A DNA stretch of 24,178 bases from NCBI GenBank assembly GCA_000969725.1, contig JXSR01S035947.1; one strand, given 5' to 3'. The notes under the pieces are model-generated. The model saw only the letters and a list, made by a program, of their open reading frames with translations. It was not told the origin of the DNA and searched no databases. Below, in pieces: positions 11,910-22,051 of this stretch. Positions within the stretch are counted from its first letter, which is position 1. Each line of letters starts with the position of its first letter. The translations under genes were made by a program, and so were the position numbers. The stretch comes from Ophiothrix spiculata. Lineage: Eukaryota > Echinodermata > Ophiuroidea > Amphilepidida > Ophiotrichidae.

Positions 11910-12146
11910 CACTGTAGACATTAGGGCAATCTACACGGAGTGCAGATCCAGATGCATGCGCATCGCTGAGATCCACATCTGAGATCCGCATCTCCATAGA
12001 CCGCTTACACGTATGCATGTACGCAGAGTTCTGCACAGCAGATCCGGATCTGATGCCCGTGTATCCACAGTCAACTGTAAAGCGGCTTACGGAGATGCGC
12101 ATTCATCTGGATTTGCATTCCCGTTTTGCCCCTTTGTTGACAACTG
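11910..12146. mobile_element. Foldback/MITE-like element, long imperfect arms
   Basis: ATCCAGATGCATGCGCAT (11946-11963) pairs with 12095-12112 at 17 of 18 positions. Inward, CGCATCTCC and CCGCTT (to 12006) pair with AAGCGG and GGAGATGCG (from about 12080). Outward, GGGCAA with ACGG pairs with CCGT and TTGCCC. The loop contains a perfect 14-bp palindrome, CAGATCCGGATCTG (12039-12052). GATCC/GGATC words recur throughout and CpG content is above the surroundings, which suggests a foreign non-autonomous transposon. Confidence 0.75.
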
Positions 12147-14129
12147 TTAACAGCATGTTTACTACACTGTTCATCAATGATGTAGTAACCATACTGCTAG
12201 GAGGTACATCCTCTAGTCACTTTACAGCATAGATGAAAAATGAAATAAGACTTTTGTTGTGTATTAAGTTGATACTGTGTCTATGAACAAGTACTTGCTT
12301 TAAAAGTTGATGCTGATGGTACGCCAATGTCTGGATGTAAAAAGTTGTGGCTGAATTCATCATTCTCACCTCAGATATGGTTTCTACATTATGTAAACCT
12401 TAGCTATTTGCGTTCAATTGTTGGAGATTTATCGTATAAGCTTAGGGAATCACTTCAAATCTCAATCTGTTAAAGCAGTCCATCTTTTATTTTGTTATAA
12501 CATATAAAGATATCAAATGGTCTTGGAGGTCATTTGATATGTTTGTTATTTATTTCTATGGGCCGATGGCCTCGTGAAAGATTTATATAATAAATACACG
12601 GGACTCCAAAGTGTGGGTCTCATGGGTAAGTTATATAAAGATATATTTGATGGCCAAGCTGACTTTTACATGGAAGATTTATATCAACTGAGACTTACAA
12701 GCTCTTGAAGATTTATTGAAACTCGATGGAAGGAAAAAGGTGCTGAAAATTGTCTACAAAATATGCAAACCTGGCTGATACTGAGTTGTGCCGTAGTGGA
12801 TTTGTTGGAATTCATCTCTTCATGAATATGGCAGTGAATTGCGTAACCAATAGAACAGCTTTATGGCTTGGTTTTCATTGGTGATGGGGACTTTTCGTGC
12901 TTTGTTAAGAGAAATTTGACAACACATTTTTCATCTTGAAGGGACTATGACAAATCTTACAATTATTTGTGTCCATGCTAAAAATTCTTAAGACAATCAT
13001 TTTATGTTTGAATATAAAATCATTTCAAATAATTACCCAGATTTTGTTAAATGTGCCAAATGTTTGGTTTTGTGTTTGATCATTTAGGCTGATTTCTGGG
13101 TCTCTGTTAAGTGTGATATTTAAATGTATTTGACATTATTCACCGTATCCTCTTGTCCAATTCAACTATGGATCTTCTGATCACCTTTACTGCTGAGGTA
13201 TTTCATACAATCAAAAATGATTTAAAACTTTGATAATGTTTTGGTCTTAGAGATAGATGGTTTGTTAAACTTTAAGAGGAGAGGATATCATTTAAAAGGG
13301 CTTTAAAGATATCAAATAGTTTAATTTGATGAGTGAACATGGTAGCAAGTTGCTTATGTGAGAGCCCTATGTTACAACACCAAACTAATACGAACAGAGA
13401 GACAGAAATCAGTCATAACAACTCTTTTTAATTGTCAAAATGCTCTAATTTTGGACAAATTATTATTGCATCTTAGATATGGTAAAAAAGGTGCAATAGA
13501 CTTATCGTATTATTTCTTTACTGGTAAGGGTGTTTGGCAGAACAATATTGAAGTTCTTTTTTACTATTCAAATACACTTACTGATATGACAGATGTTTAA
13601 AACTTGTAAGTGAACTTAGTACATTTGTGTCAAGTTGCTTTTCTTAATTTTTTTGATCCATGGTGTACCATTTCACTGAAATGAAGCTGCTTTAAGAGGT
13701 GCTTGAATTGAGTAGAGAATTGGTATCAATCTAACCAAGTACATTTGTTTAAGAGTAATTAGATATAGTTGTTCTTTCAACCCACCTATGTTTTCTGCTA
13801 TTCATTTTTCAAATTAATAAAAATCAGTGAAGAGTTTCTAGCCACTGTTACAACAGCCTTGCTGGTGTTGATTTAAAATATGTTTCATCTGATAAGCTTA
13901 CTCACTATTATCAGTAGGCTCAGCTAGCAATGGCCTTGATGACTTTTGCTCGATTTATACCATTGCCAGTTTGGTATGTAGTAGATGCTCAGCTAATTAC
14001 TCAGATCTTAAACATACTGATGATGTCCTTAATTTAACATTATTTTGGAACTGATGTAACAATATTTATACTATAAATGGCTTCTTTAACAATGGCTGCA
14101 ATCATTCACTGACTTTATATATTCAAGCT
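12147..14129. other. Intergenic sequence, no gene recognised
   Basis: AT-rich and non-coding as far as I can see. It has a perfect 10-bp hairpin (ATATCAAATG 12510-12519 with CATTTGATAT 12531-12540) and a GGCC-flanked mini-hairpin around 12560. The 80-residue open frame at 13358-13600 has no motif that I recognise. Confidence 0.6.
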
Positions 14130-14311
14130 CTGATAATTTTGTGAATGAATGAGACCATTTTAGATTCATTTTGTCACATAGCCTACTAGAAAATGGCTCA
14201 ACTGGCTATATAGTGATATCCTGATAATTTTGTGAATGAATGAGACCATTTTAGATTCATTTTGTCACATGGCCTACTACAAAATGGCTCCACTGGCTAT
14301 ATAGTGATATC
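14130..14311. repeat. Recent 91-bp tandem duplication
   Basis: 14130-14220 and 14221-14311 are direct repeats that I align with three substitutions and no gaps (TAGCC/TGGCC, TAGAAAA/TACAAAA, CAACT/CCACT). A partial third start (CTGGTAATT) follows. This is the most recent-looking direct duplication in the intergenic part. Confidence 0.92.
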
Positions 14312-14371
14312 CTGGTAATTGTGGTCTGCAATATGTTAAGCTTACGCTGTCTCTGTTTCTATTTGGCCTCA

Positions 14372-14646
14372 GTGACAATGGGGAAACTACAGGAGAGCTT
14401 GAAATGTACATCCAGGTATATCGATGTACATTCCAGGAGTAAAGATTGTGTTTACAGGGTGACGCATCAACCAGATTTGGATTCACACTGAGTATTCAAC
14501 TTGTGTTTTTGCTTTAACGCATTTAAGTATATCAATGCGCAGGTACTCTCAGTGTGCGAGGTGCATGAGCGTATAAAGTTAGATGTTCCTCCCAGGAATC
14601 CACATGGATGTACATCCCAAGCTCTCATGTAGTTTGTCCCAATGAC
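14372..14646. mobile_element. Foldback/MITE-like element, ~65-bp arms
   Basis: The left arm begins GTGACAATGGGGAAACTAC at 14372. The reverse complement of the right arm begins GTCATTGGGACAAACTAC (right end 14646). Both continue with GAGAGCTTG, ATGTACATCCA and TTCC.GG in the same order. A second inner pair (CACACTGAGT near 14485 with ACTCTCAGTGTG near 14548) extends the fold, so most of the 275 bp can pair. No open frame of note. Confidence 0.8.
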
Positions 14647-15597
14647 TTGACTGGCTTTGGTTTAATTCAAACCTATTCAAGTTTTTTTTTCAGCAGCAGA
14701 TGTTGAGCTTAATATTCTATTATCAGTTGGTGTCATTGTATCAAGCCCTGAATATGTCAGTGCACACACATGTTAAGCTTACCCTACTATCAGTACATTA
14801 AGTTATTTTCTTCCTTTGTTTTCTTCCATTATTTGAATTAAACAACCTCATCACACTCTATGTAATTTATGCACCTGATGGCAAAATTTACCATTTTATT
14901 ATGTTTCTTCCAAAATGTATCTATAGAAATTTATAAAGAATTTGGTTCCAACCCCACCATTCTGCACTGTATTTCTTCTGCACACAAGAGTAATATAATT
15001 GAACTATTAACTGACCAAATGATATTTATCCATTGAAATGGAAAAATGGTGTATATGTTTCATTTTAGATGGTGACTTAAGAAAATACCTCAAGTTTTGG
15101 TATGGTTTTCTACTTTTGATTAATTTAATTGGTTATTATTTTAACTTTTATGATTTACCCACCTATACAGAAGACTCAGAAGTTACATTTTTTATTAAAT
15201 GTATCACACCAGAGAACCATATTTGTAAAGATCAACGGATGCTGGTGATCAAATATTTCTTCCAGATCATGGTAAAAAAAGATCTGACAAATTAAATTTG
15301 TATAAGCCAGTAAAAAAATTGACAAACCCGCTACTTATCATTTGTGGACACCCTGTATTTTGAAAAATGGATCTGGCATGGTTACAGAAATCTTTGAAAT
15401 ATCTGTTCACAATAAAAAACAAATTTATTGAAAATATACACTTTAAGGAACCAACATTTTACCATACCTCAAAATTGACCTCCTGACTTTTTCACCGATT
15501 TTCAACTTCAGCCAGCTATATCTCAAAAATTAGTTGACTTTGCCGCAAAGATGTACCTTTTGATTGGCCGCATTCTGTGCTCCCATCATTATGGCAT
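14647..15597. other. Intergenic sequence with an unassigned open frame
   Basis: The frame at 15038-15295 (85 codons, rich in aromatic and hydrophobic residues) has no signature that I recognise and is probably chance in AT-rich DNA. The word GTGGACACCCTGTA at 15344-15357 resembles a mariner-type terminus in reverse, but no transposase frame is adjacent. Confidence 0.5.
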
Positions 15598-15855
15598 ATA
15601 TGTGATGGCTCACCCCGAAAGGGGGACTTTGCAGATGATATCAATTTTGATTTTATCATTTCATCTGTTGCAGCATTTTTTTAAGCTTTAAAATGACACC
15701 GTACTTGTTGAAATTGATCAAGGTGATCAACTTTTACAACAGAAAATCTGCTCGAAATTCTTAATATTTTCTTATTTTTTGCTGCCTATTTTCGTCAGTT
15801 TCTCAAAAAGTGTTCTGTCGCAAATTCCCCCTTTTCTGGGTGAGTCATCACATAT
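15598..15855. mobile_element. MITE-like element, 258 bp, ~38-bp terminal inverted repeats
   Basis: The left arm starts ATATGTGATGGCTCACCC at 15598. The reverse complement of the right arm starts ATATGTGATGACTCACCC at 15855. Both continue through GAAA.GGGGGA.TTTGC, so about 33 of 38 positions agree. The 180-bp centre is AT-rich with no frame. The short CCCC...GGGG hairpin inside each arm is conserved. Confidence 0.88.
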
Positions 15856-16582
15856 TTCACACTAAGATGCTCATAGTGTGTTTATAAAAACATTGGTCTG
15901 TATTAAAATGAAAGTCTTTGATTGATCAATGTGTCCTCTGGAATATACATGTTTCTGTAGTATAACAATTCTTGGTTTTGATTTCATAGAAATGATATTG
16001 TCTTGTCATGATTTCTTTTGATCTTCCATATTTAATTTTGACATGGTTCTATGAATATACCTTGATTCTGTTCCTGAAGAAAGAAAAGTTTGTATAAATT
16101 AATGGCGTATTGTCTTAATTATGCACATGATCATGAAGTAACATCATTTTAGATGTGGAGTCACTCCTGAAAAGAGTAGGCAAACAAAAAATCTGTTTTG
16201 AAGAAGCAAAATCTGTTGTCTGTAATAAATGTTACATCAAAAGACATATATTTATATATATAATGCAACGTTATTTTGGTCATGATCTTAGTTCATCTTA
16301 TTTAAATATAAATCAGATGGATAGTGACCATAATTTAAGTTAGCCTAGATCCATCCCACAAAAGGTTGTGATGTACGGTTTAAGAATTGTTGCAGTATGT
16401 CATTTTCAACAAAACGCTCAGTCTTCAGAAGGAGAATCAAGTTCAATGTTCACATTTCAGATTATTTATTTTATGCATCATATCCTGTGTTATTTCTAAA
16501 AGTGAATAAATCATGTACTTTTGTAAATGATTGCAATGTTATATGGGTTTACCTTCAAAAAAGGTATTAAAAGTTGTGAGTT
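15856..16582. other. Intergenic sequence, nothing recognised
   Basis: AT-rich. The open frame at 16155-16343 has no recognisable motif. Confidence 0.55.
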
Positions 16583-16850
16583 ATGAGCTCATTTCTGCAA
16601 GCCAATTTACCACTATTTAACACTAAATCAGCCATTTTAATCCTGGATGGTTTTTTCACACTCTGCCATTGCCTCCTCATAGGAATGTAATGAGTAGGTT
16701 TTGCTGATGGAAAGCAGTGGATAATATATAAATTGTAAAGCACTAAAGGTTGATGGAGGTCCCATTCCAAACACAATATGCAAAATTACCATTTATCTAG
16801 TATTAAAATGGCTGGTTTAGCATCACAAAGTGGTAATTTAGCTCTTATAG
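16583..16850. mobile_element. Foldback/MITE-like element, ~60-bp arms
   Basis: The left arm (about 16583-16650) and the reverse complement of the right arm (about 16789-16850) share ATTTACCACT/AATTACCACT, then CTAAA.CAGCCATTTTAAT, in the same order. The outer ends share TATGAGCT/TAAGAGCT. About 140 bp separates the arms. Confidence 0.78.
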
Positions 16851-18608
16851 TTTATCAAATAGGTAAACAGGAATTAAATTTTGACCCGACAAAGTTTGCC
16901 AACGTCTGGTTTCAAAATTATTATTAGGCAGTATATGTATAAGCATTGTGCATTTGGTACAAAATTTATTTTCAATCCCATCTGTTCATCAAGTATATGA
17001 TAGAAAAGATTCACCATATGAATATATAAAGCTTGGTGTATTCTAACAGATACTTGGTGAATTAGTTGAACTAAAGTATATTTTCTTCTTTTGTACATGA
17101 ATAATGAAGTAGAAATGATTTTGTTGTGGTGCTTGTATTCATGTACATTAAAAGGTGACAAACATGTTTACAATTAATAGCTTTAAATAATTTTTGTTCA
17201 ATAAATTTCAGTACTCCCAAAGACATTTGCATATGAGCTGAAAATGTCGTGACCAGAACAGGTAGCATTTTTACTTCCAACTTTTATGAATAAAAAGTTG
17301 TCTCTGATTATTGTCTCTGATTTGTTTTTCATGTGTTTCATGGTTAATTGACACTGCAACCACCATTAGTGGATATTTTTGCAAGAAATCTATTGCTTGT
17401 TTTATATACTCAAGGTAATGGTAATTTTGATAAGTATGTGTAACTGTACTATACAGGAAAGCTTGATAAGAGCATTATTCTCCAGCATTTTTCCACTGTT
17501 TGAAAGACAATCTGATGGGTGTCGGCTAGGATGTGCTAAATCTATAGCTGCTATGGTGGTTTTTAAACTCTGCCAGCTGACAGCCCTTTTGTATACAACT
17601 GTATGTAAATGACAAAGTAATCGCCAAACACTTGGACAGCAAAAAAATGTGTATGTACAGTTGTTTTACAGCATTTTCTGCAGGAGTAAAGACACTGGAG
17701 CATAATCCATGTACTGCATTTTCTGTTGGTGGAAAACGTGCTGGATAACAATTTGGCCCTTATCTATTCATAAGGGTGACAATTATTGTAGACTAATAAT
17801 GCTGTTTTCATACTTTTTGTTGCTTTGCAGCTTTGTTGTTTGCTTCATTTCACACTTTTGTAGGTTTGCAGTTTTGTCGCTTTGAAAGTGCAATTCATTT
17901 CAATTCAAATAATCTTGCCATGCAACAAAATTTTGCCGATATCGATTATCTCAGCGATAACCAGAATGGACAAGTTTTTTGCAAAAAATTATGTCATGCA
18001 AAGACAATGCTACAAAACTACACGAGTATGAAAGCAGCATAGGTGTTAATTACTTGGTTTGCAGTCAAATTTGTTTTGAAAGTTCAAAAGAATAACATTT
18101 TTGGCTGCATACTTCCAGATTATTCTAATACTGCACCAGTAATAATTTTTTAGTTTAAAATATAATTTTGTCACTAAGTGTATTGGACATATTTAGTGAA
18201 CAATACACCTACTATTCTGTGAATAAGCAGGTCACATAGAAAATGTATTTACAAGACTTCAAATATCTGGTTAGTTAATTTAGAATTTTTTTAAAAAGAA
18301 AAATTCAAAACTTGTGTTATGTTAAACTTATAAGTTAAATTTGTATGCAAAAGCATTTAAACAGTTTACAAGAAAATAAACAAAGTCAGAGACAGAATTG
18401 TTTTTTGTTTGTGTGTTATTTGTATTAACCCCTCATTGTATCTTAAATGATCAAGTTTAATTTCTTAAACACGGAATCTTGTTTAGGACACATTATGATT
18501 AGGAATTTAACATCAGATAAATGGTTGTCAGCAGCTTCAGGCTTGATTACGGGCAACTAATTATGACAATCATTCAGTTATGGCAGTTGCCATTCAGCAA
18601 AGAACTAC
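16851..18608. other. Intergenic sequence, nothing supported
   Basis: Several short open frames occur on both strands, none with a recognisable family motif. The repeated word GCATTTTCTG at 17672 and 17717 is the only local repeat noted. Confidence 0.5.
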
Positions 18609-19052
18609 CAAATGAGTAGTGTTCTGGCAAAATGAGCGGAAAGTCACGATTGAAGATTTTGAATAAATGACTGCTAAAGTGAAAATATGGTGAAAAAATA
18701 AAAAACAAAATTTTTTGACATAAAACACATTTATGCAAAAGTGTCAAACTAGACCTCGCGTTTTGAAGGTCAATTATACTGGGAAGTGCAATTTTTCAAG
18801 GGTAATTGAATGCGTTTTGCGTCATACACTATAGTAATCAGTAACTTTAAAATCGATTTGCGACAACTTTTAACTGCCAGATTTTGAGTGGACTACCTTG
18901 TATTTAGATCTCAATTGAAGAGTGTAGAAAGAAAGTATGACACATTATATATCATTCGGAAGATGAGATTATAGAAAAATTAAAATATGTCACAAACTCA
19001 ATTTTGAAAATCATGAATTTATGCTCATTTTGCCAGAGCACCACTCAAATAC
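18609..19052. mobile_element. MITE-like element, ~444 bp, ~40-bp terminal inverted repeats
   Basis: The left arm reads AATGAGTAGTGTTCTGGCAA with AATGAGCG.AA.TCA.GATT following. The reverse complement of the right arm reads TTTGAGTGGTGCTCTGGCAA with AATGAGCATAA.TTCATGATT. The shared core CTGGCAAAATGAGC is exact. The interior has no convincing frame. The target site duplication was not resolved. Confidence 0.82.
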
Positions 19053-19535
19053 CCTCAAACAATGGTACTGCTACAAATTTTCGCAAGTGAGGTGTTTTAT
19101 GAAAGTGCAAAGATCCAGCAATAAAATGTTTCTTTCAGAAACTTTCAGAATCATCAGACACACTGCCGATCTAAAGACATGGTTCATTTCTAAGGTGCAA
19201 TGTAATGCCTGCTTTTATTTATTATTTATTCTTCTTTAGGCAGGGTACCCCTTCAATTACAAGAACTGATTTCCAAGGAAGCCCTGATTTATTACCTTTT
19301 CCTATAATAATAAAATTGTCAAAGGTTTGCTAGGAACTTTCACTAAGTGTATTTAGGTTTAGCACCTATATAAAATTTGACCATCGATATCTGATATAAT
19401 GTTTGTTTAACATTTTCATGGAAAATATTATTGAACTACATCCCAAATGCTTCATTTATTATAAATGATAATATTCTGAGATTGTTTGAACACAATGTTC
19501 TAATTAAACGAAACGATGCATGTACCTGTTAACCC
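19053..19535. other. Intergenic sequence between two inverted-repeat elements
   Basis: AT-rich, with no gene or repeat recognised. Confidence 0.5.
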
Positions 19536-19963
19536 TACATGTGACTGTCCATCTCAAACCAGCCATAAATGCAGTCACTTTTCATTTGTACCTTTATTAA
19601 ATATTTGCAAAGACCATGCTGCAAGGATTAAAACGAAACTTCAATGAACTTCACTCGATATCCAGAAGTCAAGTTATGGTCTGTTAAAGGTTGTCCAGGA
19701 GTAAAATGTGTAACTGAAAATTATGAACACGTTGAAAGATCAGTAAGCCCTATATTTTCTGTCGAATGTCCTCAAAATATACAGATATATTTCATATTTC
19801 CGATTAATTTCCTTGAAATGAAACTTTGCTGGATTGAAAGGAATATGAATCAGTCAAAAAATCAATTTTGGCAAATTACGACCTTGACACATTGTTTCAC
19901 CTGTAGCGCAAAATGAAGTATGCTGCATTTACGGCTCGTTTGAAATGGACGGTCTTGTATCTG
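19536..19963. mobile_element. MITE-like element, ~428 bp, ~50-bp terminal inverted repeats
   Basis: The left arm contains GACTGTCCATCTCAAACCAG then CCATAAATGCAG and TTCATTTG. The reverse complement of the right arm contains GACCGTCCATTTCAAACGAG then CCGTAAATGCAG and TTCATTTTG in the same order. The open frame at 19644-19916 lies almost entirely inside the element and has no transposase motif that I recognise, so it is not called as a gene. Confidence 0.8.
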
Positions 19964-20334
19964 ATTGGCCTACATGACCTGTACAAGTCCCAATGGTCTT
20001 ACAGCTGAACATACCAGAGAATCTCCTATTTAGATACCGTATAACTAGTACCATCATGTTACACTGCCTGTAACCTGGCAAATAACCAGTACTGCAACGA
20101 GATGTTTCTTCTCAAAGTCTGTATTAAATTCATCAGGATTGTTCATAAATGGTGACGTCATCAGTCTCATCTATGGTTGCCAGTTAGTAACTCATCACCA
20201 ATCAGTCATCGAGTGACCAAGGTTCCTGTCAGGAACCGAAATATATCGAGTAAGTGCTCATCTTGGATTTGTATTCTAGAACTCTTTTAAACCTAGATGT
20301 TTCTTGTACTCGTAAGATATACGTGCAGATTTGC
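19964..20334. other. Short intergenic spacer with CRE-like site and small hairpin
   Basis: A TGACGTCA octamer lies at 20154-20161. GGTTCCTG-T-CAGGAACC (20221-20237) is a perfect 8-bp-arm hairpin. No gene is seen. Confidence 0.6.
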
Positions 20335-20614
20335 ACAGGCGATCTCGTCATGTGAGTGTAAGAAAGTTGTATCTGCAATAGCTGCCATTTGTCATAAATT
20401 TGGATTGCACACTGTCTAATCTCCAATCTTGGGTCAGTGGTTCTTGAAATGGTTCTTCAGGTGACGTCACCTGAAGAACCATTTCAAGAACCACTGACAT
20501 AAGAAATGGAAATTTTAAGGGATTTTTCACATTCTTGTGATAGGGTGTAAAATATATATAACTTATGTCAGCTATTGCAGATACGACTTTCTTGCACTCA
20601 CATGACGATCTGTC
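20335..20614. mobile_element. Foldback element enclosing a perfect palindrome
   Basis: The outer arms (about 20341-20383 and 20570-20610) pair through CGTCATGTGAGTG, AAGAAAGT and GTATCTGCAATAGCT with only two substitutions and a small gap. The fold is asymmetric: the outer arms centre about 11 bp to the right of the inner palindrome. The middle portions are diverged and AT-rich. No coding capacity. This is consistent with a foldback or hairpin-type MITE. Confidence 0.85.
20433..20498. repeat. Perfect 66-bp palindrome, no spacer
   Basis: I checked 20433-20465 base by base against the reverse complement of 20466-20498. All 33 pairs match and the next outer pair (20432/20499) does not. The centre is GTGACGTCAC, so the palindrome is built on a TGACGTCA (CRE/ATF-type) core. 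Confidence 0.97.
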
Positions 20615-20834
20615 TCATTAGACAACCCTCAGCATCCTCTGTTTCAATCAGCAATTGTTCACTTGTCTATTTCCATCACCATCAGTAACTAATAAATTAT
20701 TTGTGTCAACGAGAGTTTTTATCGGCAATGTTTTCTTCATCCCTGCGGAAATACAAGAAACCTTGTAAGTTGGTGCATGAACCATGCAGGATGCCAGCTG
20801 GTGAAATATATGCAAGAGAAATATCTTGTACAAC
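20615..20834. other. Spacer between foldback elements
   Basis: No feature is recognised. Overlapping minus-strand open frames across 20648-20896 have no family motif. Confidence 0.5.
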
Positions 20835-21367
20835 CCCTGGAAAAAATTGAGTACAATTATAGTACAACATTCCTGAGATGCACATTTGGAACACAATTAT
20901 AGTACAGTTTTAGTACAAATTTGTGTGCTATAAATGTACTCACATTGTACTTAAATGATGTTCCAAATGTGCACCTTAAGGGGCAATTCATGATCGACTT
21001 TTCACCCTCAAGGTCATGTCTATCAGATTTGAGTTTTTTAGCTTATAAGAATCCTCAACTGGTATACGATACGATCCCCAAACCATTCTTTCATATGTAC
21101 TTGCATTTTTGAGAAAAGTGAGAAAATGTGTCATTTTCTAATTATTGTCGGGGCCCCGACAGTAATTACAACACAGTAGCCTATGGGGATTTTCAAAATG
21201 CTGAAAAGCTTGTAACTTGGAAACGAACGGTCGGAATCAAGTGAAATTTTCAGTATATATTTATTTTGTACTCTTCTTTACGTTTAGCTAGAAAAGAAGC
21301 CGCATCAAAATCATGAATTGCACCTTTAAGAATGTTGTACTATTTTTGTACTCTATTTTTACTAGGG
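20835..21367. mobile_element. Older foldback element, interrupted by a TTAA-flanked insert
   Basis: The left arm starts CCCTGGAAAAAATTGAGTAC at 20835 and the reverse complement of the right arm starts CCCTAGTAAAAATAGAGTAC at 21367. Both continue with ATAGTACAACATTC, then TGCACATTTGGAACA, then AGTACA words. On the right side the match is continuous only when 20980-21329 is left out, which shows a ~183-bp foldback later split by an insertion. Possible AAC target duplication (20832-20834 and 21368-21370). Confidence 0.85.
20980..21325. mobile_element. 346-bp TTAA-flanked MITE nested in an older foldback
   Basis: TTAA at 20976-20979 and at 21326-21329 flank a segment whose ends are inverted repeats. 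The left end is GGGGCAATTCATGAT (20980-20994) and the right end, reverse complemented, is AGGTGCAATTCATGAT. A TTAA target with AAGG-type ends is known for piggyBac and Kolobok/T2 non-autonomous elements; choosing between them would be guesswork. The inner palindrome GGGGCCCC (21150-21157) lies near the centre. No transposase is encoded. Confidence 0.85.
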
Positions 21368-21877
21368 AACACTCTGGTGTTGTGTATGCTTTTGCATTTT
21401 ACCAACTAGTCATTGTTTTTCTTTTTCCATGTTTGTTTGGCTAAGAAACCCTTGTCTCATCTTAAAGTGAATAATTACGAACAGGACTGGTCTTGTCACC
21501 CACCCACGGGCATCCACCTAGCTAAGTAAAGTTGCTTAGGTTGAAACTAGTCCATCTAGATGGACCTCACAAGAGAAAGCCATAGGTGCGAGCTTCGCGT
21601 TCGCTTGGGAAGTCCATCATGGATAGACTAGTTGAAACATGTCTAACACCAAGCAGAGTAGCAGTCCTTATTCAAAAAAACGAATGTATACACTATAAGC
21701 ATAAAATGACGCCAGACATAAGTGTACTGTGTGGTTCAAAACAAGCTTTCTTTACAGTATAGCTTTTCTCAGGTAAAAATGTCTTACCTAACCTAAACAG
21801 GGCTGACTAGGGGACAACCCAGTTGTCAATTGATTAGAAACTTTGCAAGGAATTGGCTTGACTTACCATAGTCATGA
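21368..21877. other. Downstream flank of the protease gene
   Basis: This is the 3' side of the minus-strand protease gene. I find no exact minus-strand AATAAA close to its stop codon. A short foldback lies at 21542-21640. No other gene is seen. Confidence 0.5.
21542..21640. repeat. Short foldback with 16-bp perfect palindrome
   Basis: GTCCATCTAGATGGAC (21550-21565) is a perfect palindrome. In addition AACTAGTCCATC (from 21545) and GATGGACCTC pair with GAAGTCCATC and GATAGACTAGTT near 21609-21637. The ~100-bp unit has more CpG than its surroundings. Confidence 0.7.
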
Positions 21878-22051
21878 CTATGCACCCAAGTTGTTAATAT
21901 TTGTTTCAATCCAGCTCCTAAATTGTGAGATACGGGTGTAGAAACCTGGTCTATTCAGTCGTGCACATCCATCTCCAACACTAACTATGCCTACCAAATG
22001 ATCTCTGTTGTCGCTATTACCTTTACATATCAGCGGTCCACCACTGTCACC
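21878..22051 (-). CDS. Trypsin-like serine protease, terminal exon with catalytic Ser
   Basis: Minus strand: the acceptor TTGTCTTAG is followed by 57 codons and TAG. The product begins [20 protein letters not shown], continues [20 protein letters not shown] and ends [18 protein letters not shown] holds the nucleophile Ser195; the S-V-G and PGFYTR segments form the S1 pocket and C-terminal strands of the S1A (chymotrypsin/trypsin) family. The residue six before Ser195 is the Asp of DSCQ in the preceding exon, so trypsin-like cleavage after Lys/Arg is expected. Val replaces the usual Trp215. Exons for His57 and Asp102 are not in the window. The enzyme is probably secreted or the C-terminal domain of a larger mosaic protein; which one cannot be told here. 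Confidence 0.93.
   Translation of the reverse strand, partial: GDSGGPLICKGNSDNRDHLVGIVSVGDGCARLNRPGFYTRISQFRSWIETNINNLGA

Noticed and set aside
13358..13600. 80-codon open frame
   Set aside because: No recognisable family, no homologous context, AT-rich chance frame.
15038..15295. 85-codon open frame rich in Phe, Tyr, Leu
   Set aside because: No motif, no splice-consistent neighbours, and composition expected from random AT-rich DNA.
10877..15357. TACAAGGTGTCCC at 10877 and the inverted GGACACCCTGTA at 15346 as ends of a mariner-type transposon
   Set aside because: The ends resemble mariner termini, but they are 4.5 kb apart, similarity is limited to about 12 bases, several unrelated elements lie between, and no transposase frame is present.
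17820..18040. Possible inverted repeat with TTCA, TTTTGTAG and TTTGTC words
   Set aside because: The alignment needs several gaps and the words are low-complexity T/G-rich; not convincing beside the clear foldbacks.
19644..19916. 90-codon open frame
   Set aside because: It lies within the interior and right arm of an inverted-repeat element, with no recognisable domain.
20221..20237. GGTTCCTG-T-CAGGAACC hairpin as a transcription terminator
   Set aside because: The host is a eukaryote and there is no gene ending here; it is kept only as a small hairpin.
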